From: Rhizobium sp. CIAT894
GTDB lineage: Bacteria; Pseudomonadota; Alphaproteobacteria; Rhizobiales; Rhizobiaceae
Length of the DNA: 64,000 nucleotides
Assembly (NCBI RefSeq): GCF_000172795.2
Contig: NZ_CP020947.1
Location: 2,235,001 to 2,299,000, forward strand
Reading direction: 5' to 3'
The notes under the pieces are model-generated. The model worked only from the letters and a program-made list of their open reading frames with translations. It searched no databases and was not told where the DNA came from. A program made the position numbers and the translations under genes. This document shows positions 44,823 to 53,246 of this stretch, piece by piece (within the stretch, counting starts at the first letter, position 1; every line of letters begins with the position of its first letter).

Positions 44823-46226
44823 TCAGCATTCGACCACGTTGACGGCCAGGCCGCCGGTCGAGGTTTCCTTGTACTTCTCGCTCATGTCGTGGCCGGTCTG
44901 GCGCATCGTCTCGATGCAGGCGTCGAGCGGCACGAAATGCTGGCCATCGCCCTTGACGGCGAGCGAAGCCGCGGTAACCGCCTTGACGGCGCCGAGCGCG
45001 TTGCGCTCGATGCAGGGAACCTGCACGAGGCCCGCCACCGGATCGCAGGTCATGCCGAGATGGTGTTCGAGCGCGATCTCGGCGGCGTTTTCGATCTGCT
45101 CCGGCGTACCGCCCATGACGGCTGCAAGGCCCGCGGCCGCCATCGCTGCCGCCGAGCCGACCTCGCCCTGACAGCCGACTTCGGCTCCCGAGATCGAGGC
45201 ATTGTGCTTGATGATGCCGCCGATGGCCGCGGCCGTCAGCAGATAATCGCGGATGCCGTTCTGATCCCAGTCCTCGTGGAAATGCTCGTAATAGCGGATC
45301 GTCGCCGGAATGACGCCGGCCGCGCCGTTGGTCGGCGCCGTGACGACGCGCCCGCCGGCGGCATTCTCTTCGTTGACGGCCATCGCATAGACCGAGAGCC
45401 AGTCGTTGGCGAGCAGCGGATTGACGCGGTTGCTGCGCCACTCCTCCTCCAGCTTGTCGTGAATCCTGCGGGCGCGGCGCTTGACGTTGAGGCCGCCCGG
45501 CATGATGCCCTCGACCTTGAGGCCACGCTCGATGCAGGAGCGCATCGCTTCCCAGATGCGGTCGAGTCCCTGGTCGAGTTCCTCCGGGCTGCGCTGGCTC
45601 TCCTCGTTCGCCCGTTTCATCTGCGCGATCGACAGCCCCGAGCGCTCCGCCATGTCGAGCATTTGCTTGGCGGTCGAGAAAGGATAGGGCACGCGCGTGC
45701 TGCCGGCCGCGTTCTTCTTCGCCCGCATCTGCTCCAGCTCGGTGTCGGTGACGACGAAGCCGCCGCCGACCGAATAATAGATGCGCTTGAGGAGCAGCCG
45801 GCCATCCCTGTCGAAGGCGGAAAAGGACATGCCGTTGGCATGGCCGGGCAGCGGCTGTTTCTTGTCGAAAATCAGATCGGTCTTCGGCTGGAACTGATAG
45901 CCGGGATGCCCCTGCGGCGTGATGCGGCCGGTGCGCTCGACCGTATCGACGATGCCGTCCATCTTGTCGGGATCGACGCTGTCGGGCGCCTCGCCCATCA
46001 GGCCGAGAATGACCGCCCTGCCCGTGCCGTGGCCGATGCCTGTATGGGCAAGCGAGCCGTGCAGGCTGACCTTGATCGCGACGACCTCGGCGCCAGACGA
46101 TGGGCGCGGCCAGTCGTCCGACAGGATCAGTTCGAGAAACCGATTGGCGGCCGACATCGGACCCATCGTGTGCGAACTCGACGGCCCGACACCGATCTTG
46201 AAGACATCGAATACCGAGAGAAACAT
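44823..46226 (-). CDS. sdaA: L-serine ammonia-lyase (iron-sulfur type)
   Basis: 467-residue single-chain L-serine dehydratase converting serine to pyruvate and ammonia with a [4Fe-4S] cluster. The N-terminal beta domain begins [20 protein letters not shown], with the family's SSSHT-x-GPM substrate loop. The C-terminal alpha domain carries the cluster cysteines in [29 protein letters not shown] and the C-terminal VVEC. Its last cysteine is the residue that, in type 2 enzymes, occupies the active site as a tail. The start at 46226 matches the family N-terminus; in-frame codons to 46424 are non-conserved. Length is normal. Confidence 0.97.
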
Positions 46227-46542
46227 GGATGCGCCTTCTGATGACAAGGATACAAATTTAAGCGACGCCGGTTTTCCATCCGTGCGGGCCACCGACATCG
46301 CATGCAGCCGGTGCGACATTCCGCTTGAACACCAGAACGACACAGACACCACCAAGCCAAGCAGCGATGCGGCAATCCGGTTTGGTGGCGGATTGTCCGA
46401 CGACACATCCGTAAGAACGCCCAAGCCGCGTCTAACACTCTTCCACCGAACCAGCAGCTATGCAAGGCGTGGTGCCAATTCGACTCCACTGCCCCCAGGC
46501 AACTTCAATTGCGCCTATGTCATCGCCGTGTCAGTGCGCTGC
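46227..46542. other. 316-bp gap upstream of sdaA, nothing recognised
   Basis: Apart from the promoter expected for sdaA, I see no gene, strong hairpin or known riboswitch here. The long open frames crossing it on both strands are extensions without homology. Confidence 0.4.
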
Positions 46543-46953
46543 TCAGGCTGTAGGACTAGTCTTGGTAGTGCAATATCGCGCAATCTGCCACGCTCCATCA
46601 GCCGATTTGCGGAGTATGAACAGCTCCTCGTATGTCGCGGGCGTGACATTGCCGGTCGCCTTGATGGTCTCGGTGCCCTTGGTAGCGCTCCGGACGAAGG
46701 CCCAATCGGCGCTGGTTTGCGCGACCTCCTTGATTTCATAGGTCATGTCGAATCCGACTTTCTCGAAGACGCCGGGATAGACCATGGCGAGCCTGTCCTT
46801 GCCCACTGCCGCCGGCCTGCCGGGAGCCATCAATACGCCGTCATCGGCGTATGTCGCTGTCACGGCGGCGACGTCGGCGCGATTGAACGCGGTCAAGTAG
46901 GAAACTGCGGTCGCTTCAATAGCGGCCAGTTCTTCATCAAATGCTTCGCTCAT
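46543..46953 (-). CDS. SnoaL/DUF4440-like (NTF2-fold) protein
   Basis: 136-residue NTF2-fold protein of the SgcJ/EcaC/DUF4440 group. The family pattern is visible: an N-terminal helix (EELAAIEATAVSYLTAFNRA) followed by VTATYADDGVLMAPGRPAAV, and the closing WQIARYCTTKTSP. Members are small enzymes or ligand-binding subunits of unknown activity in many rhizobia. I chose ATG 46953, which has GAGGG 7 bp upstream; earlier ATGs at 46959 and 46986 are too close or lack a site. It sits next to a fragment of a broken oxidoreductase gene, with an Rrf2 regulator further upstream, so it may be part of a region of turnover. Confidence 0.85.
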   Translation of the reverse strand: MSEAFDEELAAIEATAVSYLTAFNRADVAAVTATYADDGVLMAPGRPAAVGKDRLAMVYPGVFEKVGFDMTYEIKEVAQTSADWAFVRSATKGTETIKATGNVTPATYEELFILRKSADGAWQIARYCTTKTSPTA

Positions 46954-47076
46954 CACCATTCCCTCACATGCCACGCTCCAAAGCATGGCGCATCACTGTT
47001 CATCTTAAATTCGGCAAGCAGTTGCTTTAAGGATCGAACCTCGTTTGCAAGACCACGGCTTATCGCGGTTGTCTCT

Positions 47077-47169
47077 TCAACCACTACCTCCGGAGAGAGT
47101 GATCGCCACGTCAATTCCGTTGGCGGCGAAACGCCGCGCTAGAACCGACCCGATGATAGAGATAGCCAT
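47077..47169 (-). pseudogene. truncated N-terminus of an NADPH-dependent reductase (F420-reductase-like)
   Basis: A 30-codon open frame begins MAISIIGSVLARRFAANGID and ends 10 residues later. It matches the first strand-helix-strand of Rossmann proteins of the NADPH-dependent F420 reductase family, but part of the glycine-rich loop (usually G-S/T-G-N) is missing and the remaining 180 or so residues are absent. A ribosome site-like AAAGGAAAT precedes the ATG. Genes of this family often sit beside Rrf2 regulators, as here, so this is probably a remnant of a former partner gene. Confidence 0.55.
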
Positions 47170-47228
47170 AGTTATTTCCTTTCAAAAATGTGTGTCATCA
47201 ACACAATTACAGTTTGCGCACGAATAAA

Positions 47229-47705
47229 TTAACTAGGGATTCTGAAATCACCTCGTTGCGCAATTTCCGCAGCTATGTCCGCCACTGTCACGCATGCCAA
47301 CTCTGCTTCGAGAGCGGCTTGCGCCTTATCCAAGGTTGGACGCAGCACGTTTTGAATGTTTCGCCCAACCACGCAGACGCTGTTTGGTGGCGAGCGATGC
47401 ATGGAAAACAATTCGCTGTCCTCGACGGCGCGATAAACATCCAGCAACGCAATGTGGGACGGCTTCTTAGCAAGCAACGCCCCACCGCCAGCGCCGAGTT
47501 GCGCCGTTGTGAAACCTGCATCAGCCAGACCCGACAACAATGACCTAATAACCGTCGGGTTTGTGTTCGCGCTGAAAGCCAGATCCTCCGACCGCACTGG
47601 TCGCCCCTCGTTGATCGCCAAGATCGCGAGAGTATGGACGGCCACGACGAAGCGAGTACTGGTAGGCAAGACCGGCCCTTTCGTTAGTGTGTGCGTTACG
47701 TACAT
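47229..47705 (-). CDS. Rrf2-family transcriptional regulator
   Basis: 158-residue winged helix-turn-helix regulator of the Rrf2 family. The DNA-binding part begins STRFVVAVHTLAILAINEG, followed by DLAFSANTNPTVIRSLLSGL and GAGGGALLAKKPSHIALLDV, all family features. Only one cysteine lies in the region where IscR-type members carry three cluster ligands (PPNSVCVVGRN), so a redox or ligand sensor like YwnA/CymR is more likely than an Fe-S sensor. The ATG at 47705 is very close to a TTGACA -35 element, so a TTG start 12 codons later (47669) is possible. It is divergent from DUF599. Confidence 0.88.
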   Translation of the reverse strand: MYVTHTLTKGPVLPTSTRFVVAVHTLAILAINEGRPVRSEDLAFSANTNPTVIRSLLSGLADAGFTTAQLGAGGGALLAKKPSHIALLDVYRAVEDSELFSMHRSPPNSVCVVGRNIQNVLRPTLDKAQAALEAELACVTVADIAAEIAQRGDFRIPS

Positions 47706-47802
47706 ACATACTCACCTATATGTCAAGGTGCTCATTGGAGTCATTGCAGCATTTCGATGCATATGTAAGGTGGCCGCACTTCATGCGGAGACTGAATCAC
47801 TG

Positions 47803-48567
47803 ATGACGACGGCGGACTATATCGCTCTGGCCTTCTTTGCCTGTGTCTGGATGGGCTATTCTTGGCTACTGCATGGCCGCACCTTCTTCGGACGCACCAG
47901 CCTCACCCATGCGATGATCGAACGCCGGCGGGAATGGATCTACAATTCGCTGCGCCGCGACCTGAAGATGATCGACACCCAGATCATGGCCGGCCTGCAG
48001 AACGGCACCGCTTTTTTCGCTTCGACTTCGATCTTCGCGATCGGCAGTTGCTTTGCGCTGCTCGGGGCGACTGAGAAGGTCGACGCCGTCTTCGCCGACC
48101 TGCCCTTCGTCTTCCACAGCGGCCATGCCGTCTTCGAAATGAAGGTCGGCGGGCTGGCAGCACTTTTCGGCTATGCCTTCTTCAAATTCGGTTGGTCCTA
48201 CCGGTTGTTCAACTACTGCACCATCCTGTTCGGCTCGATCCCGATGCTGCGCGATGCCGAGAGCGACGTCATCGCCGCCGAGCGGGCCGCCGAACGCGTC
48301 ATCCGCATGAATGTCATTGCCGGCAGCAATTTCAACGAGGGCCTCAGGGCGATCTTCCTGTCGATCGGCTATCTCGGCTGGTTCATCAACCCCTATGTCT
48401 TCATGCTGACGACGGCGACCGTCATCTTCGTGCTGACGCGTCGGCAATTCTTCTCGCAGGCGCGACTGGCGATCATGGACGCCGGCCCGCCATCAAATCT
48501 CCACCTTTCTGCTATTCGCCGCGACATGCCGTCGAGCGACGGACCTGATTTGCCTGAGGGATTGTGA
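47803..48567 (+). CDS. DUF599 family membrane protein
   Basis: 254-residue inner-membrane protein of the DUF599 family. Four to five hydrophobic segments are visible (about 7-25, 70-92, 112-132, 185-230). The conserved cytoplasmic motif RREWIYNSLRRDLKMIDTQI follows the first span, and GSIPMLRDAESDVIAAERAA a later one. Function is unknown. The start at ATG 47803 was chosen because the membrane segment begins immediately after it. Its stop overlaps the next gene's ATG by one base (TGATG), so the two membrane proteins are coupled. Confidence 0.88.
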   Translation: MTTADYIALAFFACVWMGYSWLLHGRTFFGRTSLTHAMIERRREWIYNSLRRDLKMIDTQIMAGLQNGTAFFASTSIFAIGSCFALLGATEKVDAVFADLPFVFHSGHAVFEMKVGGLAALFGYAFFKFGWSYRLFNYCTILFGSIPMLRDAESDVIAAERAAERVIRMNVIAGSNFNEGLRAIFLSIGYLGWFINPYVFMLTTATVIFVLTRRQFFSQARLAIMDAGPPSNLHLSAIRRDMPSSDGPDLPEGL

Positions 48568-49556
48568 TGAGATTGCCGGCAATCGAAGCCGATGCGGCGG
48601 CAAAACCGCCGCGTATCGGCCTGTTGGACACGGCGCGCGGTGTCGCGCTGATCGCCATGGCGACCTACCATTTCAGCTGGGATATGGAGTTCATGGGCTA
48701 TCTCACAGCCGGCGCGGCCGAGACCGGCTGGCTGAAGATCTACGCCCGGGCGATCGCCACGACCTTTCTGTTCATCGTCGGTATCAGCCTCGTGCTGTCG
48801 AGCACACCCGAGATCCGCTGGCCCTCCTTCTGGAAACGTTTCGGCATGATTGCCGCGGCAGCCGCCGTCATCTCGATCGCCACGCGGATCGCGATGCCGA
48901 ACGAATGGATCTATTTCGGCATCCTGCATTGCATCGCGGTGTTGACGCTGATCGGCGTCGTTTTCTTGAGATTGCCGCTCGCCGTCACGCTGATCACAAC
49001 GCTTGCGCTCCTTGCCGCCTGGCTGACCGATAATTTCGGTCCACCCGGCCTCCTTCGGTCATCCTTCTTCGATCCGAGATATCTCGCCTGGATCGGCCTT
49101 GCCGCGATGCCGGAACGGTCCAACGATTATGTGCCGCTGTTTCCCTGGGCAACGCCATTTTTTGCCGGATTAAGCTTCGCCTTGATCGCAATCAGAACCA
49201 AATTGCCGGATCGGCTTGCCGCCATCGGTACCGGTTCCTGGTGGCCGGCAAGGCTCGGCCGCCACAGCCTTGCTTTCTACCTCATTCACCAGCCGGTGTT
49301 GATCGGCATCGCCTACGGGCTTTCCCTGGTCATCCCGCCGCAGGCACCGGACCCGGTCGCGACTTACCTAAGGCAATGCAACTCCGCCTGCGTCATGCAG
49401 CAAGGCGAAGCGCTCTGCCGCAGCTTCTGCCAGTGCACGCTGGAGAAATTGCAGGCGCAGGCCCTGTTTACGCCGCTGCAGGCGGGGGCGATCAATATAG
49501 AGACGGACGAGCGGGTCCAGACGATCGCTGCCGAATGCAGCGCCGAGGCGCAGTAA
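48567..49556 (+). CDS. DUF1624 / heparan-alpha-glucosaminide N-acetyltransferase-like membrane protein
   Basis: 329-residue polytopic protein. The N-terminal signature LLDTARGVALIAMATYHFSW is that of the DUF1624 (YeiB/HGSNAT-like acyltransferase) family; His of YHFSW is a candidate catalytic residue. About eight hydrophobic segments follow, then a periplasmic C-terminal tail of about 75 residues with five cysteines (NSACVMQQ, ALCRSFCQCTLE, and AECSAEA) that could form disulfides. It may transfer acyl groups to envelope polysaccharides. It is translationally coupled to DUF599. A RIME-like repeat starts 9 bp past the stop. Confidence 0.87.
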   Translation: MRLPAIEADAAAKPPRIGLLDTARGVALIAMATYHFSWDMEFMGYLTAGAAETGWLKIYARAIATTFLFIVGISLVLSSTPEIRWPSFWKRFGMIAAAAAVISIATRIAMPNEWIYFGILHCIAVLTLIGVVFLRLPLAVTLITTLALLAAWLTDNFGPPGLLRSSFFDPRYLAWIGLAAMPERSNDYVPLFPWATPFFAGLSFALIAIRTKLPDRLAAIGTGSWWPARLGRHSLAFYLIHQPVLIGIAYGLSLVIPPQAPDPVATYLRQCNSACVMQQGEALCRSFCQCTLEKLQAQALFTPLQAGAINIETDERVQTIAAECSAEAQ

Positions 49557-49564
49557 GCCGATGC

Positions 49565-49692
49565 CTAAAGCATGTCGCGATCTTTCAGATTCGCTGCTGG
49601 CGCTTTAGCTCTTTGTTTTACGCATGTCGTTGCGGCAAAAGCGCTTCGCGCTTTGCCTGGGAAAACCGCTGCACGCTTTTGCGCGACATGCT
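49565..49692 (-). repeat. RIME-like palindromic intergenic repeat, copy 2 (inverted)
   Basis: 128-bp element that is the reverse complement of 44172-44302 with a few differences and two or three indels. It fills the gap between the convergent stops of DUF1624 (49556) and the MerR gene (49693). With 44172-44302 it forms a widely spaced inverted pair about 5.3 kb apart. Confidence 0.8.
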
Positions 49693-50085
49693 CTAGGTGG
49701 TGACGCCGATCTCGGCGAGGCGGCCAAGGCAGGCCTCTTCGATATTGTCGAGTTCCGTCAGCGTATCGTCGATATCCTTGCGCTTCTGCCGCAGGTCCTC
49801 GCGCTTCTCGTCGACGCGTTTCATCAGGAGCTTCAGCTGCCCGAGTTCGCCTGGGGGTTCCTTGTAGACCTGAATGATCTCACGAATCTCGGCTATGGTG
49901 AAGCCGATGCGTCGGCCACGGAGAATTTCGCCGATCAGCCGTCGGTCGGCCTGGCGGAAGAGACGAGTCCGCCCCCGCCGCTCCGGATGGATCAGTCCCT
50001 CGTCCTCGTAGAAGCGCAGCGTGCGGGTGGAGACACCGAATTCGCGCGTCAGCTCCGTTATGCTATAAAATTTGTTCACCGGCAT
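49693..50085 (-). CDS. MerR-family transcriptional regulator (LiuR-like)
   Basis: 130-residue MerR-type regulator. The N-terminal winged helix is clear (FYSITELTREFGVSTRTLRF, YEDEGLIHPERRGRTRLF), then a long dimerisation helix (LLMKRVDEKREDLRQKRKDI). The C-terminus ends NIEEACLGRLAE, with a single Cys and no metal site. The organisation resembles the LiuR-type regulators of branched-chain amino acid and acyl-CoA catabolism; this subfamily call is tentative. ATG 50085 follows GGGGAACAC. A 24-bp palindrome over its own promoter suggests autoregulation. It lies between the RIME-like repeat and mgtE. Confidence 0.88.
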   Translation of the reverse strand: MPVNKFYSITELTREFGVSTRTLRFYEDEGLIHPERRGRTRLFRQADRRLIGEILRGRRIGFTIAEIREIIQVYKEPPGELGQLKLLMKRVDEKREDLRQKRKDIDDTLTELDNIEEACLGRLAEIGVTT

Positions 50086-50108
50086 GTGTTCCCCGTCTTG
50101 AACGGGCA

Positions 50109-50137
50109 ATAATATTGACTTTTACGTAATAGTCAAT
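50109..50137 (-). promoter_or_regulatory. MerR gene promoter overlapped by a 24-bp palindrome
   Basis: On the minus strand TTGACT, 16 bp and TATTAT form a good promoter for the MerR gene. Lying across its -35 element and spacer is a 24-bp inverted repeat (50114-50137) with arms ATTGACT and AGTCAAT around TTACGTAA. Its form resembles the TTGACGT...ACGTCAA sites described for LiuR-type MerR proteins. Confidence 0.6.
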
Positions 50138-50149
50138 TTCGTCACCCGG

Positions 50150-51565
50150 TCAGATCCCGAACCACCATGTGGCGATGCCGAGAAAGGCGAAGAAGCCGGT
50201 ACAGTCCGTCACTGTCGTCACGAAAACGGACGAGGCGATCGCCGGGTCGGCCCCGACCTTGTCGAGCAGCAGCGGCAGCAGGATGCCGGCAAGGGCTGCT
50301 GCCATCAGATTGATGATCATCGCCGCCGCGATCACCCCGCCGAGCTGGTAGTCGTGGAACCACGTGCCGGCGATCGCGCCCATGATCGTTGCGAAGACGA
50401 TGCCGTTGAGGATGCCGACGCCCGCCTCTCTGCGGATGATGCGGCCGGCATTGTAAATGTCGAGATCACGGGTGGCGAGCGCGCGCACCGTCACCGTCAT
50501 CGTCTGCGTACCGGCATTGCCGCCCATCGAGGCGACGATCGGCATCAGCACCGCAAGCGCGATCATCTTCTCGATCGAGGCGTCGAACAGGCCGATGACG
50601 CTTGCCGAGAGCATCGCCGTGCCGAGATTGATCAAAAGCCAGAGGAAACGCGAACGCGCCGTCGAGAGCACATTGTCGGACAGTTCTTCGTCGCCGACGC
50701 CGCCGAGACGCTTGATGTCCTCGTCCGCTTCCTCATGGATGACGTCGACGACGTCGTCGATGGTCAGCACGCCGACAAGCCGGCCGTTCTCGTCGACGAC
50801 GGCGGCCGAGAGAAGGTCATATTGCTCGAAGAGCTGGGCCGCCTCTTCCTGGTCCATCTCGGCGGGAACCGGATGGTTGGTCTCGCGCATGATCTGTTCG
50901 ATCTTCGTCTGCCGCTTGGTGCGCAGGATCTGATCGAGATCGACGGCGCCGAGCAGCTTGAAGGTCGGATCGATGACGAAGATCTGCGAGAAGGAATAGG
51001 GCAGATCCTCCTCGTCGCGCATGTAGTCGATCGTCTGCCCCACCGTCCAGAACGGCGGCACGGCGACGAACTCGGTCTGCATGCGCCGGCCGGCCGAGCT
51101 TTCGGGATAGTCGAGGGCCCGGCGCAGCCTGACCCGCTCGGTGAACGGCAGTTGTGCGAGAATCTCTTCCCGGTCTTCCTTGTCGAGATCTTCGAGAATG
51201 TAGACGGCGTCGTCCGAATCGAGCTCGCCGATCGCTGCGGCGATCTGCTCGTTCGGCATCTGGTCGACGATCTCGCGGCGGATCGCTTCGTCGACCTCCG
51301 TCAGCGCCGTCATGTCGAAGTCTTCGCCGAGCAGGCGCACCAGCGCCAGGCGCTGATCCGGCTGGATCGCTTCCAGCAGGTCGCCTATTTCGGATTCATG
51401 CAGGCGGGCCACGTTCTGGCGCAGGAACAGCGTGTCGCGGTCGGCGATCGCGGCGCCGACGAGCGCCAGGAAATCGCTGCGGACATTGCCGTCCTCGTCG
51501 TAAATATCGGCTTCTTCGTCGTCCGGACGCCTGCGGATGCGGTCTTCCCCGTCGGTCGTCGTCAT
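50150..51565 (-). CDS. mgtE: magnesium transporter MgtE
   Basis: 471-residue Mg2+ channel. The N-domain (about 35-145) senses cytoplasmic Mg2+ and contains RIRRRPDDEEADIYDEDG and the helical MPNEQIAAAIGELDSDDAVY. A CBS pair follows (about 145-270), with SQIFVIDPTFKLLGAVDLD and VLTIDDVVDVIHEEA, and then five membrane helices carrying the pore (MPIVASMGGNAGTQTMTVTV). Residues at the gate and the two CBS units look normal. It starts at ATG 51565 after GAGGGCGGC. Its upstream partner is divergent; downstream is the MerR gene, with the gap holding the MerR promoter. Confidence 0.96.
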   Translation of the reverse strand: MTTTDGEDRIRRRPDDEEADIYDEDGNVRSDFLALVGAAIADRDTLFLRQNVARLHESEIGDLLEAIQPDQRLALVRLLGEDFDMTALTEVDEAIRREIVDQMPNEQIAAAIGELDSDDAVYILEDLDKEDREEILAQLPFTERVRLRRALDYPESSAGRRMQTEFVAVPPFWTVGQTIDYMRDEEDLPYSFSQIFVIDPTFKLLGAVDLDQILRTKRQTKIEQIMRETNHPVPAEMDQEEAAQLFEQYDLLSAAVVDENGRLVGVLTIDDVVDVIHEEADEDIKRLGGVGDEELSDNVLSTARSRFLWLLINLGTAMLSASVIGLFDASIEKMIALAVLMPIVASMGGNAGTQTMTVTVRALATRDLDIYNAGRIIRREAGVGILNGIVFATIMGAIAGTWFHDYQLGGVIAAAMIINLMAAALAGILLPLLLDKVGADPAIASSVFVTTVTDCTGFFAFLGIATWWFGI

Positions 51566-51805
51566 CTGCCGCCCTCGCATCTGGTTCGAATTTCAACGAC
51601 TACAGCGCCGCACTCGCAAATGTCGGCGAAAACATATTGTCAACAAGCAGATAAGCAAATCCCGCAATGGGAATTCATGCTTCTGCTAGCCCAAAGAATC
51701 CTTGCCGTAAAGGCGCAAACCTGCCTCTTGATGACAATGCCTGCGGCCGGCGATAGTTTCGCCACCCGTCCAGCCAGCGGCCGTTCAAGCAGAGAAAGCT
51801 GCCCC

Positions 51806-52300
51806 ATGCCCATCCGTCCGATCCTGCATTATCCGCATCCTGCTCTGAAGACCGTCTGCGCGCCGGTGTCAGACTTCGGCCCGTCGCTTGCAGAGCTTGC
51901 CGACGATCTGCTGGCGACGATGCGCGCCGCCCCCGGTGTCGGCATCACCGCCGCCCATATCGGCGTCCTCAGCCGAGTCACGGTGCTGGAGCTCGACAAG
52001 GCCTTCGGCGTGCGCCTCTACGTCAACCCGGAGATCACCTGGTTCTCGAAAGAGACGATGAACCACGCCGAAGGCAGCGTCTCCATGCCCGGCGCCACCG
52101 ACGAGGTCATACGCCCGCGCGCGATTCGTTTCCGTTATCAAGATGGCGCGGGCACGGTGCACGAGGAGGCAGCCGAAGGTTTCCACGCCATCTGCATCCA
52201 GCACGAGGTCGACCAGCTCGACGGCATTTTCTGGCTGCAGCGCCTCTCCCGGCTGAGACGCGACCGTCTCGTGAAAAAATGGGAGAAGGCCCAGAACTGA
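51806..52300 (+). CDS. peptide deformylase-like protein lacking metal ligands (probable pseudoenzyme)
   Basis: 164-residue PDF-fold protein. The three PDF motifs are recognisable but altered: motif 1 reads GVGITAAHIG (usual Gln is His51), motif 2 reads EGSVSMPG with Ser91 in place of the metal-binding Cys, and motif 3 reads QHEVDQLDG with Gln137 in place of the second metal-binding His. Only His133 of the three metal ligands, plus catalytic Glu134, remains. Canonical metal-dependent deformylation is therefore unlikely; the protein may bind nascent chains or N-terminal Met, or have a new role. The frame is intact with normal codon use, so it is maintained rather than decaying. It is likely annotated as deformylase elsewhere. 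Confidence 0.85.
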   Translation: MPIRPILHYPHPALKTVCAPVSDFGPSLAELADDLLATMRAAPGVGITAAHIGVLSRVTVLELDKAFGVRLYVNPEITWFSKETMNHAEGSVSMPGATDEVIRPRAIRFRYQDGAGTVHEEAAEGFHAICIQHEVDQLDGIFWLQRLSRLRRDRLVKKWEKAQN

Positions 52301-52418
52301 CAATCGGAAGTGATAATCAGGGCTGGAAAATCACCGCCCGAGCCGAACCATTCGCCGCTGCTCACGTTCTCGCAAAGAACCCCAGCGTTTTTCCGCAAAG
52401 AGACGAGGAGCGAGCCAA

Positions 52419-52928
52419 ATGGCACGGATCGGTGACAAGACCCAATTTAGCCGGGAAAAGCCTGAGCTTTCCCGGGAGGAAGACTATCGTGACCTGGAGG
52501 AGCGCAATCTTGACGACGGCTGGCCCTATGCCGACGGCACCGGCGCCGACCCGGCCAACCGCCCCTATGGCGAGACAGCGGCAAATTTCGACAGCGATCC
52601 CAACAAGGGCTTTCGCATCGACGGCACGGATGAGGACGGCAACGAGAACCGCCTGAAGGATTCGCTGCGCCCCGATACAATCGACCGGGATGAAAGCGAC
52701 GACCTCGAAGCACGGGTGAACGATCGTCTCGAAAACATCCCCGAGGTCGACATCGACAGTATCGAGGTCCACGCAGACGGGCACGTCATAACCCTGGAAG
52801 GTTCGGTGGAGACGATTGGCATTGCCCGCAAGGTCGAACTCAGTGCGCTTTCGGTCGACGGCGTTCGCCATGTTCGCAACAAACTACAGCTGACCGGCGT
52901 CGACGCGCATATCCCGAACGAGGACTGA
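52419..52928 (+). CDS. BON-domain protein
   Basis: 169-residue acidic protein. The last 75 residues are a BON domain (LEARVNDRLENIPEVDIDSI, then VHADGHVITLEGSVETIGIA and VDGVRHVRNKLQL), a small alpha-beta unit that binds phospholipid or polysaccharide in osmotic-shock proteins of the OsmY type. The N-terminal 90 residues are highly charged (many Asp/Glu) and probably disordered, without a signal peptide. It may bind the inner face of the membrane or act as a stress protein. The ribosome site is GACGAGGAGCG before the ATG. No partner gene is coupled to it. Confidence 0.88.
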   Translation: MARIGDKTQFSREKPELSREEDYRDLEERNLDDGWPYADGTGADPANRPYGETAANFDSDPNKGFRIDGTDEDGNENRLKDSLRPDTIDRDESDDLEARVNDRLENIPEVDIDSIEVHADGHVITLEGSVETIGIARKVELSALSVDGVRHVRNKLQLTGVDAHIPNED

Positions 52929-53246
52929 TTGGTTCACAAGAGGCGCGGGAGGCGCGACGCCTCCCGGTCTCCGTCGATTTTCCCGCTCGCCAACATTACC
53001 AAAAGTTAACAATTCCAGATTGCAACATGATATGCTTATGCGGATGCCGCATTCGGCCATTTTGCTTAGGCGGCTTCTGTAACGTAAACGTCAATTTTGT
53101 TGACAACACTGTGATTTCATTTGGACAAAAGGTCGCGGCGACGTCGCCGTTTTTTCACAAAATTGCCTGAATTGGGGCGCGAACTCGGAAGTGCCGAGGG
53201 TTAGTTTATGTTGTCAAATTCAACAACAGATTGAGGAGATAGACCC
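52929..53246. promoter_or_regulatory. 318-bp gap with an internal terminator-like hairpin
   Basis: The gap between the BON gene and the exported protein gene is AT-rich around 53000-53130. It contains CGGCG-ACGT-CGCCG followed by TTTTTT (53136-53155), and, about 100 bp earlier, TTAACA-17-GATATG as a possible promoter. The remainder is promoter DNA for the gene at 53247. No protein gene was recognised. Confidence 0.4.

Noticed and set aside
46227..46542. A glycine or serine riboswitch upstream of sdaA
   Set aside because: No paired aptamer-like structure or conserved core was recognised in this gap.
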